From Betaproteobacteria bacterium (GTDB lineage: Bacteria > Pseudomonadota > Gammaproteobacteria > Burkholderiales > SG8-39), in the NCBI GenBank assembly GCA_007280315.1, contig QYQC01000044.1, forward strand, positions 1-12,537: a stretch of DNA of 12,537 bases. Reading direction: 5' to 3'. Numbering within the stretch: the first letter of the stretch is position 1; the number at the start of each line of letters is the position of its first letter. Under the pieces are notes generated by a model that was not told the DNA's origin, did not search any database, and saw nothing but the letters and a program-made list of their open reading frames with translations. Positions 1-5,702 of the stretch are shown here, piece after piece. A program made the translations under genes and the position numbers.

Positions 1-223
1 GACTGTCCTTTTCGATGACGACGAGCTTGTGACCGTTGACCTTCATTGTGCCGTTGGTCGCATAGTCCAGGCCCATCATCAGACCGGTTTGCGTCTGTTT
101 GGCATAGGCTTCGAGCGGACCTGTCTTGTCGTAGACGTGGGCGATCTTGATGTCCTGCGCAAAGGCAAAACCGGCGCATAGGGCAAGTGCGCAACCGGCG
201 ATGACTGATTGTCTAATCTTCAT
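1..223 (-). CDS. ABC transporter substrate-binding protein, branched-chain amino-acid type (5' part only)
   Basis: Only the first 74 codons are present; the gene continues beyond the left edge. The ATG at 221-223 is preceded by a good Shine-Dalgarno, GGAGG at 228-232 with a 4-nt spacer. Residues 1-22 form a Sec-type signal peptide (MKIRQ, a hydrophobic core, then AFA) with cleavage likely before QD. The mature start, IKIAHVYDKTGPLEAYAKQT, followed by GLMMGLDYA and HKLVVIEKD, is typical of periplasmic LivK-like (Peripla_BP_6) solute-binding proteins. These capture branched-chain amino acids or other small organic molecules for an ABC importer. No twin-arginine motif is seen, so Sec export is expected although tat genes lie next door. 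The gap to tatC (224-410) is long enough for its own promoter, but I see no convincing -35/-10 there. The ligand cannot be deduced from this fragment. Confidence 0.85.
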   Translation of the reverse strand, partial: MKIRQSVIAGCALALCAGFAFAQDIKIAHVYDKTGPLEAYAKQTQTGLMMGLDYATNGTMKVNGHKLVVIEKDS

Positions 224-410
224 GATTCCTCCATTGGTAATGACTGAAATCCGATTCCGGAACGGCGCTAAATACCCGGCTCCTGCTGCAATGCTACCGG
301 AATAGCTCCCTATCCTGTTCGCTTAGTTCCACCCAATCACCTCCCGAAATGGAGAAAAATGGGTGCCGCGATGAAACGCTGCATACCTGCGGCGCTGCCG
401 GGTGCGCCGT

Positions 411-1220
411 TCATGGCAGGCGCTTTTGTTCGATTTCGGTCTGATCCGGAGCGCCGTCCGTCGCCAGCGGCGCATCTTCGTCCCCAGTCGCGCGCTTGCC
501 AAGAAATCGTTCGATCACCTGCGCCAGAAGGATGCCGCATTCGTACAGCAGGCACATCGGGATCGCCAGCAGCAGCTGCGACACCACGTCTGGCGGCGTG
601 ACGATTGCGGCGATGACGAAGGCGCCAACGATCACGTAGGAGCGGATTTCTTTGAGCTTCGCCACCGTAATTACGCCGGTGCGCACCAGCACCACCTGGA
701 TCAGCGGGATCTCGAAGGTGATGCCGAACGCCGCGAACATGGTGAGCACAAAGCTCAGGTAGGCCTCGATGTCCGGCGCGGGCGTGATGCTCTTCGGCGC
801 AAACTGGATGATGAACCGAAACACCATGTTGAACACCACGAAATAGCAGTATGCAACCCCGGCCAGGAACAGCAGCGTGCTGCCGAACACCAGCGGCAGG
901 GCGAGGCGCTTTTCATGGACATAGAGACCGGGCGCGATGAAGGCCCAGACCTGGTACAGCACATAAGGCAGTGCCAGCAGAAACGCCGCCATCAGGCCGA
1001 CTTTGAGCGGCACCAGAAACGGCGTGATGACGCCGGTGGCGATCATGTGCGTGCCTTCGGGCAGGGTGCGCATCATCGGCAGCGCCAGCAAATCGTAGAT
1101 TTCGGCCAGACCGGGCCAGAACGAGAGCAGCGCAAACATCGCGAATATGGCAAAGATCGAGCGCAGCAGCCGGTCGCGCAGCTCGACCAGATGGGATATG
1201 AAGGTATCCTGAGTACTCAC
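411..1220 (-). CDS. tatC: Sec-independent protein translocase subunit TatC
   Basis: This inner-membrane protein is the twin-arginine signal receptor that, with TatB, recognises folded precursors and recruits TatA. The 269-residue product is slightly longer than the roughly 258 of E. coli because of a charged cytoplasmic tail after about residue 242. Family landmarks are intact: the N-terminal HLVELRDRLLR, the loop YQVWAFIAPGLYVHEKR with F94 and E103 (the signal-peptide contact residues in E. coli), E170 in the FEIP segment, and TPPD ending at D211 before the fifth membrane helix. Six hydrophobic segments are visible. The start is GTG (1218-1220), giving MSTQDTFISHLVELRD, 6 nt after the tatB stop, so it is probably translationally coupled. 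It is the last gene of the tatABC group, and no convincing intrinsic terminator follows it. Confidence 0.97.
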   Translation of the reverse strand: MSTQDTFISHLVELRDRLLRSIFAIFAMFALLSFWPGLAEIYDLLALPMMRTLPEGTHMIATGVITPFLVPLKVGLMAAFLLALPYVLYQVWAFIAPGLYVHEKRLALPLVFGSTLLFLAGVAYCYFVVFNMVFRFIIQFAPKSITPAPDIEAYLSFVLTMFAAFGITFEIPLIQVVLVRTGVITVAKLKEIRSYVIVGAFVIAAIVTPPDVVSQLLLAIPMCLLYECGILLAQVIERFLGKRATGDEDAPLATDGAPDQTEIEQKRLP

Positions 1221-1226
1221 TGAAAT

Positions 1227-1658
1227 CTAGCCTTGGACCTTGGGTGCTGCGGCGGTCACAGGACCGGGCGCGGGTTCGAGCCCCAGATCGAGCTGCACCG
1301 TGTCGGCCGGGATTTCCGCGGCGGCCAATTGCTCCGTCGCGGCCGTTTCGGGCTTGTCTTCCACAGCGCCGGAAATACTTTTATTCAGCGACTCCCCCGC
1401 CGCCTGCAATTCCTGTCCGGCTTGCGTCACCGACTGCTCCACCGACTTGGCCGCATCCTGAAACGTGGACTTGATGTTCTTCAACTCGTCCAGATCGACT
1501 TCGCGCTGGATATCCGCCTTCACATCGTTGACGTAACGTTGCGCGCGGCCGAGCAGGGCGCCAAGCGTGCGCGCGACGCGGGGCAGGCGCTCCGGCCCGA
1601 TTACAATCAGCGCCACCAGCGCAATCACTATCAGCTCGGAGAATCCGATATCGAACAT
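1227..1658 (-). CDS. tatB: Sec-independent protein translocase subunit TatB
   Basis: TatB is the partner of TatC in the substrate-binding complex of the Tat pathway. The 143-residue protein begins MFDIGFSELIVIALVALIVI with the conserved E8, then GPERLPRVARTLG. That is the classical TatB layout: one N-terminal membrane helix, a hinge and an amphipathic helix. Residues of about 35-95 are a charged, probably helical cytoplasmic stretch. The last 40 or so residues are low-complexity and rich in Ala, Glu and Pro, as is common in TatB. The GPERLP motif and the length separate it from TatA next door. The ATG at 1656-1658 has no clear Shine-Dalgarno. The 76-nt gap after tatA holds nothing recognisable. 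Confidence 0.96.
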   Translation of the reverse strand: MFDIGFSELIVIALVALIVIGPERLPRVARTLGALLGRAQRYVNDVKADIQREVDLDELKNIKSTFQDAAKSVEQSVTQAGQELQAAGESLNKSISGAVEDKPETAATEQLAAAEIPADTVQLDLGLEPAPGPVTAAAPKVQG

Positions 1659-1734
1659 TTCAGGGACAGGCGTGCAGAAAGAAGGACAAACAGGGGTGCG
1701 GGGCAGGGCGTCCCCGCTCCGGGATCACCGCGGC

Positions 1735-1968
1735 TCAGGCGCTTTTGGATTTCTCCCTGATCTCGCCTTCGATGATGTTACCTTCGGCCTTGTGCGTAGT
1801 GCCGGCGGCGTCGCCGGGCTTGTCCGAGGTGCCCTCCTTGACGCCCTCCTTGAATCCGCGCACCGCGCCTCCCAGATCGGCGCCGATATTGCGCAGTTTC
1901 TTGGTGCCGAACACCAGCATGACGATGATCAAAACAATCAGCCAATGCCAAATGCTGAATGAACCCAT
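1735..1968 (-). CDS. tatA: Sec-independent protein translocase subunit TatA
   Basis: TatA is the pore-forming or membrane-weakening subunit of the twin-arginine translocase. The 77-residue product has the usual layout: the membrane helix MGSFSIWHWLIVLIIVMLVF, then FGTKKLRNIGADLGGAVRGF, the hinge plus amphipathic helix with the conserved FGTKKLR and G..L segment, and a short charged tail. The ATG at 1966-1968 has a strong Shine-Dalgarno (AGGAG at 1976-1980, 7-nt spacer), the best among the tat genes, in keeping with TatA being needed in excess. It is the first gene of the tatABC set. A GC-rich hairpin lies only 28 nt upstream, so its transcription must either read through that hairpin or start very near it. 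Confidence 0.97.
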   Translation of the reverse strand: MGSFSIWHWLIVLIIVMLVFGTKKLRNIGADLGGAVRGFKEGVKEGTSDKPGDAAGTTHKAEGNIIEGEIREKSKSA

Positions 1969-1975
1969 AGCTTTA

Positions 1976-1980
1976 CTCCT
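1976..1980 (-). promoter_or_regulatory. Ribosome binding site of tatA
   Basis: AGGAG on the minus strand, 7 nt before the tatA ATG. It lies between the GC-rich hairpin at 1996-2018 and the start codon, so translation of tatA does not need the hairpin to open. Confidence 0.8.
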
Positions 1981-1995
1981 CTAACAGTTTGTTGC

Positions 1996-2018
1996 AAAAA
2001 GGGGGCACGCCCCCTTTT
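1996..2018 (-). terminator. GC-rich hairpin with flanking A/T tracts, probable intrinsic terminator
   Basis: Positions 1997-2005 (AAAAGGGGG) and 2010-2018 (CCCCCTTTT) are perfectly complementary around a CACG loop. On the minus strand the five G:C pairs are followed by TTTTT (2000-1996), the form of a rho-independent terminator for transcripts arriving from hisE-hinT. The stem also ends in T4 on the plus strand, so it could act in both directions. The G:C part of the stem is short (5 bp) but uninterrupted. It lies in the hinT-tatA gap, 28 nt before the tatA start, so it could equally be a partial terminator that lowers tat expression. Confidence 0.6.
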
Positions 2019-2044
2019 ATATCCCCCAACTCGGAGGCTGTAGA
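2016..2044 (-). promoter_or_regulatory. Possible sigma-70 promoter for tatABC
   Basis: On the minus strand TCTACA (2044-2039) and TATAAA (2021-2016) are spaced by exactly 17 nt. The -10 matches 5 of 6 consensus bases and the -35 matches 4 of 6. The -35 lies inside the outer end of the inverted repeat at 2035-2060, and the transcript would begin in or next to the G-tract hairpin. This is inferred from sequence resemblance only; chance matches of this quality are common. Confidence 0.3.
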
Positions 2045-2116
2045 AAAACGCTTCCCGCTGAAAGGCTGAAAAAGAGTGCAAACGCTGTAACAGCGGGAAG
2101 CGTTTTTCTACAGCCT
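2035..2116. repeat. 82-bp palindromic element: perfect 26-bp inverted repeat with 30-nt spacer
   Basis: Positions 2035-2060 (beginning AGGCTGTAGAAAAACG) and 2091-2116 (ending CGTTTTTCTACAGCCT) are exact reverse complements over 26 bp. The spacer is 2061-2090. The inner half of the stem is GC-rich (CGCTTCCCGCTG paired with CAGCGGGAAGCG) and is followed by TTTTT in both directions, so the folded RNA resembles a bidirectional terminator. The element starts one base after the hinT stop codon. The spacer holds a partial echo of the arm end (AGGCTGAAAAA at 2063-2073). No target-site duplication is evident. It may be a terminator, a MITE-like element or the remnant of an insertion sequence; its copy number cannot be judged from one window. 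Confidence 0.8.
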
Positions 2117-2117
2117 G

Positions 2118-2465
2118 CTATCGCTTTATCATCCCCGGCAGAACATCCTTGCCGCCGATGACGTGCATATGCAAATGATACACCTCCTGGCGCCCGACGC
2201 GTCCGGTGTTGATAACGGTGCGCCAGCCGTCGCCGCATCCGTGTTCAAGCGCAAGTCTGGACGCGTGCGTCAACATCTTGCCGAGGAGCAGCTGATGGCT
2301 CGCGTCAACCTGCGCCAGAGAGTCGATATGCAGCTTCGGAATTACCATGAAATGCACCGGCGCCACCGGGTGGATGTCGTGGAACGCAAACACGTCTTCG
2401 TCCTCGAATACTTTCTTGCACGGGATCTTGCCGGCGATGATGCTGCAGAAAATACAGTCGTCCAC
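2118..2465 (-). CDS. hinT: HIT family (HINT-type) purine nucleoside phosphoramidase
   Basis: This is a 115-residue histidine-triad hydrolase of the HINT branch, which splits adenosine 5'-phosphoramidates and related AMP conjugates in the cytoplasm. The defining triad is at residues 97-101 (HLHMH; H97, H99, H101, with the middle His the expected nucleophile), inside VYHLHMHVIGG. The N-terminus has CIFC (C4, C7), and FHDIHPVAPVHFMVIPKLHI is the usual HINT core. The start is GTG at 2463-2465, 10 nt after the hisE stop. GGGAG (2472-2476) overlaps that stop region and gives a 6-nt spacer. A hinT gene next to hisE is a known arrangement in beta- and other proteobacteria, but no direct role in histidine synthesis is established. 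A palindromic element follows immediately. Confidence 0.95.
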   Translation of the reverse strand: MDDCIFCSIIAGKIPCKKVFEDEDVFAFHDIHPVAPVHFMVIPKLHIDSLAQVDASHQLLLGKMLTHASRLALEHGCGDGWRTVINTGRVGRQEVYHLHMHVIGGKDVLPGMIKR

Positions 2466-2475
2466 TGTCCGCTCC

Positions 2476-2820
2476 CTACTTGCGCTCTGCCTCGACGCGG
2501 GAACTCGCGGCCCGGGCCGCCTTCTCGTCGATTCCGGATATGCCCTCGCGGCGCCTGAGTTCGTACAGAACGTCGGTGGGCCGCAGACCGTAATGCGCGA
2601 GCATGATCAGGCAGTGAAACCACAGGTCGGCGGTCTCGCCGACGATGCGCAGCCTGTCCCCGTCCTTGGCGGCCATCACCGTTTCGGTGGCTTCTTCGCC
2701 GATTTTCTTGAGAATTGCGTCTTCGCCCTGCGCGAGCAGACGTGAGACGTAGGACGCATCTGCGTCAGCGCCCTTGCGCGCCTCTATGGTGTCACCCAGG
2801 CGTTCAAGTATGTCGCTCAT
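2476..2820 (-). CDS. hisE: Phosphoribosyl-ATP pyrophosphohydrolase HisE
   Basis: HisE removes pyrophosphate from phosphoribosyl-ATP to give phosphoribosyl-AMP, the second step of histidine synthesis. The 114-residue protein has the MazG-like metal-binding pattern: KKIGEEATE (E42, E43, E46) and GETADLWFH (E62, D65), preceded by YVSRLLAQGEDAILKK. The start chosen is the ATG at 2818-2820, giving MSDILERLGDTIEARK. It overlaps the hisI stop as ATGA (4 nt), a sign of translational coupling. The frame stays open upstream, but only through the hisI coding region. HisE and HisI are separate proteins here, unlike the fused HisIE of enterobacteria. Confidence 0.96.
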   Translation of the reverse strand: MSDILERLGDTIEARKGADADASYVSRLLAQGEDAILKKIGEEATETVMAAKDGDRLRIVGETADLWFHCLIMLAHYGLRPTDVLYELRRREGISGIDEKAARAASSRVEAERK

Positions 2821-3212
2821 ATTCGCTTGTCCTTGCCATAGATTTCCTTCGGGTCCTTGATCACCGGATCGGCTTCCACCCAAATGCCGTCCGCGTATTT
2901 GTGGAAGAAACAGTGGTGCCGGCCGGTGTGGCAGGCAATGCCGCCGACCTGCTCGACGCTGAGCAGTATTACGTCTTCATCGCAATCCAGACGCAGCTCG
3001 CGCACCTTCTGTACATGGCCCGATTCCTCGCCCTTGTGCCACAATTTCCGGCGCGAGCGCGACCAGTACACCGCCTCTCCGAGCGCAACCGTCTGCGCAA
3101 GCGCCTCGCGATTCATCCAGGCCATCATCAGCACCTTGCCGCTTCCGGCTTCCTGCGCGATCGCCGGCGCGAGGCCGTTGGCGTCCCACTTCACTTTATC
3201 GAGCCAGTCCAT
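2817..3212 (-). CDS. hisI: Phosphoribosyl-AMP cyclohydrolase HisI
   Basis: HisI opens the purine ring of phosphoribosyl-AMP to give ProFAR, the third step of the pathway. The 131-residue product carries all family hallmarks: YWSRSRRKLWHKGEESGHVQ at 49-68, the metal site DCDED at 76-80, and CHTGRHHCF at 94-102. C77, C94 and C101 are the expected zinc ligands. The ATG at 3210-3212 has only a weak AGG upstream. The end of the gene overlaps hisE by 4 nt (ATGA). The 101-nt gap from hisF (3213-3313) shows no clear promoter, hairpin or small gene. Confidence 0.97.
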   Translation of the reverse strand: MDWLDKVKWDANGLAPAIAQEAGSGKVLMMAWMNREALAQTVALGEAVYWSRSRRKLWHKGEESGHVQKVRELRLDCDEDVILLSVEQVGGIACHTGRHHCFFHKYADGIWVEADPVIKDPKEIYGKDKRI

Positions 3213-3313
3213 GATTGCCTAATAGTTGATCGGTACGTGGCAGAGGACGGTAAACAAGCGGCGCCGCATCCGCACATTTCGCGCTTCGCCGCGCACCGGA
3301 CCGCGCGCGCTTG

Positions 3314-4150
3314 TCACAATCTGACTTCAATGCCCCGGGACGCCATCAGTTCTTTTGCCTGGCGCACGCTGTACTCGCCGTAGTGAAAAATACTCGCGGC
3401 GAGCACGGCATCCGCCCTGCCCTCGAGGATGCCTGCGGCCAGGTGCTCGAGATTGCCGACGCCGCCGCTGGCGATCACCGGCACGTCCACCGCATCGGCC
3501 ACAGCACGCGTCAACGCCAGATCGAAGCCGGACTTGGTACCGTCGCGGTCCATGCTGGTGAGCAGGATTTCGCCCGCGCCCAGCGTCTGCATTCTACGCG
3601 CCCAGGCCAGCACATCCAAGCCGGTCGGATTGCGTCCGCCGTGGGTGTAGACCTCCCAGCGCGGCTCCGCGCCGGCGTCCGATTGTGGATCGATGCGCTT
3701 TTCGTCCCCTTTTGGATCGACGCGCTTCGCGTCCCCTTTTGGATCGACGCGCTTCGCGTCGATGGCCACGACTATGCACTGGGCGCCATAGCGGCTTGAG
3801 GCATCCGCTACCAGTTGCGGATTCTGCACTGCGGAGGTGTTGATCGAGACTTTGTCGGCGCCGGCGTTCAGCAGCCGGCGCACGTCCTCGACCTTGCGCA
3901 CGCCGCCGCCAACGGTCAGCGGAATGAATACCTGCGCCGCCACCGCCTCGATGATATGCAGGATCATGTCACGCTCATCGGAGCTCGCGGTGATATCAAG
4001 GAAAGTGAGTTCGTCGGCGCCCTGATCGTCGTAGCGATGCGCGATTTCGACCGGATCGCCGGCATCGCGCAAGCCGACGAAATTCACCCCCTTCACTACG
4101 CGGCCGCGTGTGACGTCAAGGCAGGGAATGACGCGCTTGGCTAGGCCCAT
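3314..4150 (-). CDS. hisF: Imidazole glycerol phosphate synthase cyclase subunit HisF, with a tandem-repeat insertion
   Basis: HisF uses ammonia supplied by HisH to convert PRFAR into imidazole-glycerol phosphate plus AICAR, linking histidine and purine synthesis. It is a (beta/alpha)8 barrel. The catalytic aspartates are D12 (in RVIPCLDVTRGRVVKG) and D131 (in CIVVAIDAKR). Phosphate-site motifs such as GGGVRKVEDV, SMDRDGTKSGFDL, IASGGVG and AASIFHYGEY are intact. The start chosen is the ATG at 4148-4150 (MGLAKRVIPCLDV), the usual family N-terminus; an upstream in-frame TTG at 4178-4180 would add ten unconserved residues. At 278 residues it is about 20 longer than typical HisF. The excess lies in residues 131-157, where a 9-residue unit (DAKRVDPKG) occurs three times. 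The frame is open and conserved regions resume after it, so the enzyme is probably functional. Confidence 0.96.
   Translation of the reverse strand: MGLAKRVIPCLDVTRGRVVKGVNFVGLRDAGDPVEIAHRYDDQGADELTFLDITASSDERDMILHIIEAVAAQVFIPLTVGGGVRKVEDVRRLLNAGADKVSINTSAVQNPQLVADASSRYGAQCIVVAIDAKRVDPKGDAKRVDPKGDEKRIDPQSDAGAEPRWEVYTHGGRNPTGLDVLAWARRMQTLGAGEILLTSMDRDGTKSGFDLALTRAVADAVDVPVIASGGVGNLEHLAAGILEGRADAVLAASIFHYGEYSVRQAKELMASRGIEVRL
3680..3760 (-). repeat. Three tandem 27-bp units inside hisF
   Basis: Units lie at 3734-3760, 3707-3733 and 3680-3706. The first two are identical over all 27 bases, and the third differs at six. They encode DAKRVDPKG, DAKRVDPKG and DEKRIDPQS. Each of the two identical units contains a 15-bp palindrome (GACGCG, CTT, CGCGTC), which would favour slippage or template switching. 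The first codon of the first unit is that of the catalytic aspartate D131. Confidence 0.95.
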
Positions 4151-4193
4151 GAGTTGACGAGGGGGAATGCAGGCGAACAAACCACCCTGGCAC

Positions 4194-4958
4194 TCAGTTC
4201 CCCCCCTTCTCCTTTTTCCCCATTCCCAGTTTGTCGGCCATCGCCTGCGCCTTCTTGAAATCCACCGTACCCTGGTAAATGGCGCGCCCGGTGATCACCC
4301 CGGTAATGCCTTCGGCTTCGATCTTGCACAGGGCTTTTACGTCATTCAGGCTGGTGAGGCCTCCGCTGGCGATCACCGGCACCAAGAGTTCGCTCGCCAG
4401 CTTGATCGTGGCCTCGACGTTGACGCCGCTGAGCATGCCGTCGCGGCCGATGTCGGTATAGATCACGGCTTCGACGCCATAATCCTGAAATTTTCGCGCC
4501 AGATCGACGACGTCGTGGCCGGTCATTTTCGACCAGCCCTCCACTGCGACCTTGCCGTCCCTCGCATCCAGGCCGACGATGATATGGCCGGCGAACGCGG
4601 TACAGGCATCCTGCAGGAATCCGGGGTTTTTCACCGCTGCCGTGCCGATGATGATGTAGCTGATGCCATCGTCGAGATAGCGCTCGACCGTGTCCAGATC
4701 TCGGACGCCGCCGCCCAGCTGAATCGGTATCCGGCCGTCGATCTCGCGCACGATGGCTTTGATCACGCCCTCGTTTTTCGGTTTGCCCGCCACGGCGCCG
4801 TTCAGATCGACCAGGTGCAGGCGGCGCGCACCCTGTTCCAGCCAGTGCCTGGCCACCGCCGCCGGATCCTCGGAGAACACGGTCTCCTTGGCCATGTCGC
4901 CTTGCTCGAGGCGCACGGCGCGCCCATCCTTGATGTCAATCGCCGGGATAATTAGCAT
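4194..4958 (-). CDS. hisA: ProFAR isomerase HisA
   Basis: HisA performs the Amadori rearrangement of ProFAR to PRFAR, the substrate of HisF. The 254-residue (beta/alpha)8 barrel has the catalytic aspartates D8 (MLIIPAIDIKDG) and D131 (IIVGLDARDGKVAVEGW). It also has the phosphate-binding segments QLGGGVRDL, TDIGRDGMLSG, VIASGGL and GVITGRAIYQG. The ATG at 4956-4958 gives the canonical N-terminus; the Shine-Dalgarno is weak. The last ten or so residues (GMGKKEKGGN) form a low-complexity, unconserved tail encoded by a purine-only stretch with a run of seven G. The gene lies 43 nt before hisF and 83 nt after hisH. The next gap, 4959-5041, holds nothing recognisable. Confidence 0.97.
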   Translation of the reverse strand: MLIIPAIDIKDGRAVRLEQGDMAKETVFSEDPAAVARHWLEQGARRLHLVDLNGAVAGKPKNEGVIKAIVREIDGRIPIQLGGGVRDLDTVERYLDDGISYIIIGTAAVKNPGFLQDACTAFAGHIIVGLDARDGKVAVEGWSKMTGHDVVDLARKFQDYGVEAVIYTDIGRDGMLSGVNVEATIKLASELLVPVIASGGLTSLNDVKALCKIEAEGITGVITGRAIYQGTVDFKKAQAMADKLGMGKKEKGGN

Positions 4959-5041
4959 GTGTCGTTCTGGCTATGAAGTTAGAGGAAAGGCAGATATCCG
5001 GGGTTTCCGAAGTCGGCGGTGTCCGGCGCACGGTTTACAGC

Positions 5042-5683
5042 TCAAGGATTCCAACTAACGAAATTGGCGAGCAGGGCGAGGCCGGCGGACTGACTTTTTT
5101 CCGGATGGAATTGCACGGCGAAAATATTATCCCGAGCCACGGCGCAGGTAAAGGGGAAAGCGTAGACGCTGTACCCTGCCACCAGTTCCGGCGTGCCCGC
5201 CTCGACATAAAAGCTGTGCACAAAATAAAAGCGATTGGCATCGGCAATTCCCCGCCACAGCGGATGCGGCTCGGCCTGCATTACCTCGTTCCAGCCCATA
5301 TGCGGCACTTTGAGCCTGCCACCCGGCGCGGCCTGCATTTCCGGCGGCGGAAAACGCTTTACGCTTCCCGGGAGGACTCCCAAACCGGGCGTATCACCTT
5401 CTTCGCTGCGCTCGAACAGCATCTGCAAACCAATGCAAATGCCCAGAAACGGCTTGGTGCGCGCCGCCTCGATCAGCGCCGGGCGCAGGCCGCGGCCATC
5501 CATTTCGCGCATGCAATCGGGCATCGCGCCCTGCCCCGGAAACACCACGCGTTCGGCTTTGCGCACGACCTCAGGATCCGAAGTAACACTAACCTCGGCG
5601 CCCGGGGCGACGTGTTCCAGCGCCTTGGATACGGAACGCAGATTACCCATGCCGTAGTCAATGACGGCGATTGAATTGCGCAT
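5042..5683 (-). CDS. hisH: Imidazole glycerol phosphate synthase glutamine amidotransferase subunit HisH
   Basis: HisH is the class-I glutaminase that releases ammonia from glutamine and channels it into the HisF barrel. The 213-residue product shows the triad C83 (in PFLGICIGLQMLFE), H193 and E195 (in AVQFHPEKSQ). It also has the N-terminal IAVIDYGMGNLRSV and the oxyanion-strand region FPGQGAMPDCM. The start is placed at the ATG 5681-5683 because it gives this family N-terminus and has GAGG four bases upstream. The frame stays open further upstream but there overlaps hisB. It lies 19 nt after hisB. The C-terminus NFVSWNP is normal for the family. Confidence 0.96.
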   Translation of the reverse strand: MRNSIAVIDYGMGNLRSVSKALEHVAPGAEVSVTSDPEVVRKAERVVFPGQGAMPDCMREMDGRGLRPALIEAARTKPFLGICIGLQMLFERSEEGDTPGLGVLPGSVKRFPPPEMQAAPGGRLKVPHMGWNEVMQAEPHPLWRGIADANRFYFVHSFYVEAGTPELVAGYSVYAFPFTCAVARDNIFAVQFHPEKSQSAGLALLANFVSWNP

Positions 5684-5702
5684 TGGTCCTCTGGTTGTCG
5701 CT

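Noticed and set aside
390..409. Small hairpin (CGGCGC / GCGCCG) just after the tatC stop as a terminator
   Set aside because: The stem is only 6 bp with an 8-nt loop. The nearest T-run on the minus strand (355-359) is about 30 nt away, so it does not meet the form of an intrinsic terminator.
402..1223. Long plus-strand open frame of 273 codons opposite tatC
   Set aside because: Its product is rich in Arg, His and Gln with no recognisable domain, and it mirrors a convincing tatC on the other strand. It is a codon-bias shadow in GC-rich DNA.
3734..3760. Repeats in hisF as a CRISPR-like or phage attachment structure
   Set aside because: The units abut with no spacers, keep the reading frame, and derive from the native DAKRVD codons of HisF. 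A tandem duplication explains them fully.
4148..4180. Earlier hisF start (TTG at 4178-4180) adding ten residues
   Set aside because: The added FACIPPRQL leader is not part of the HisF family N-terminus, and the ATG at 4148-4150 begins exactly at the conserved MGLAKRVIPCLDV.
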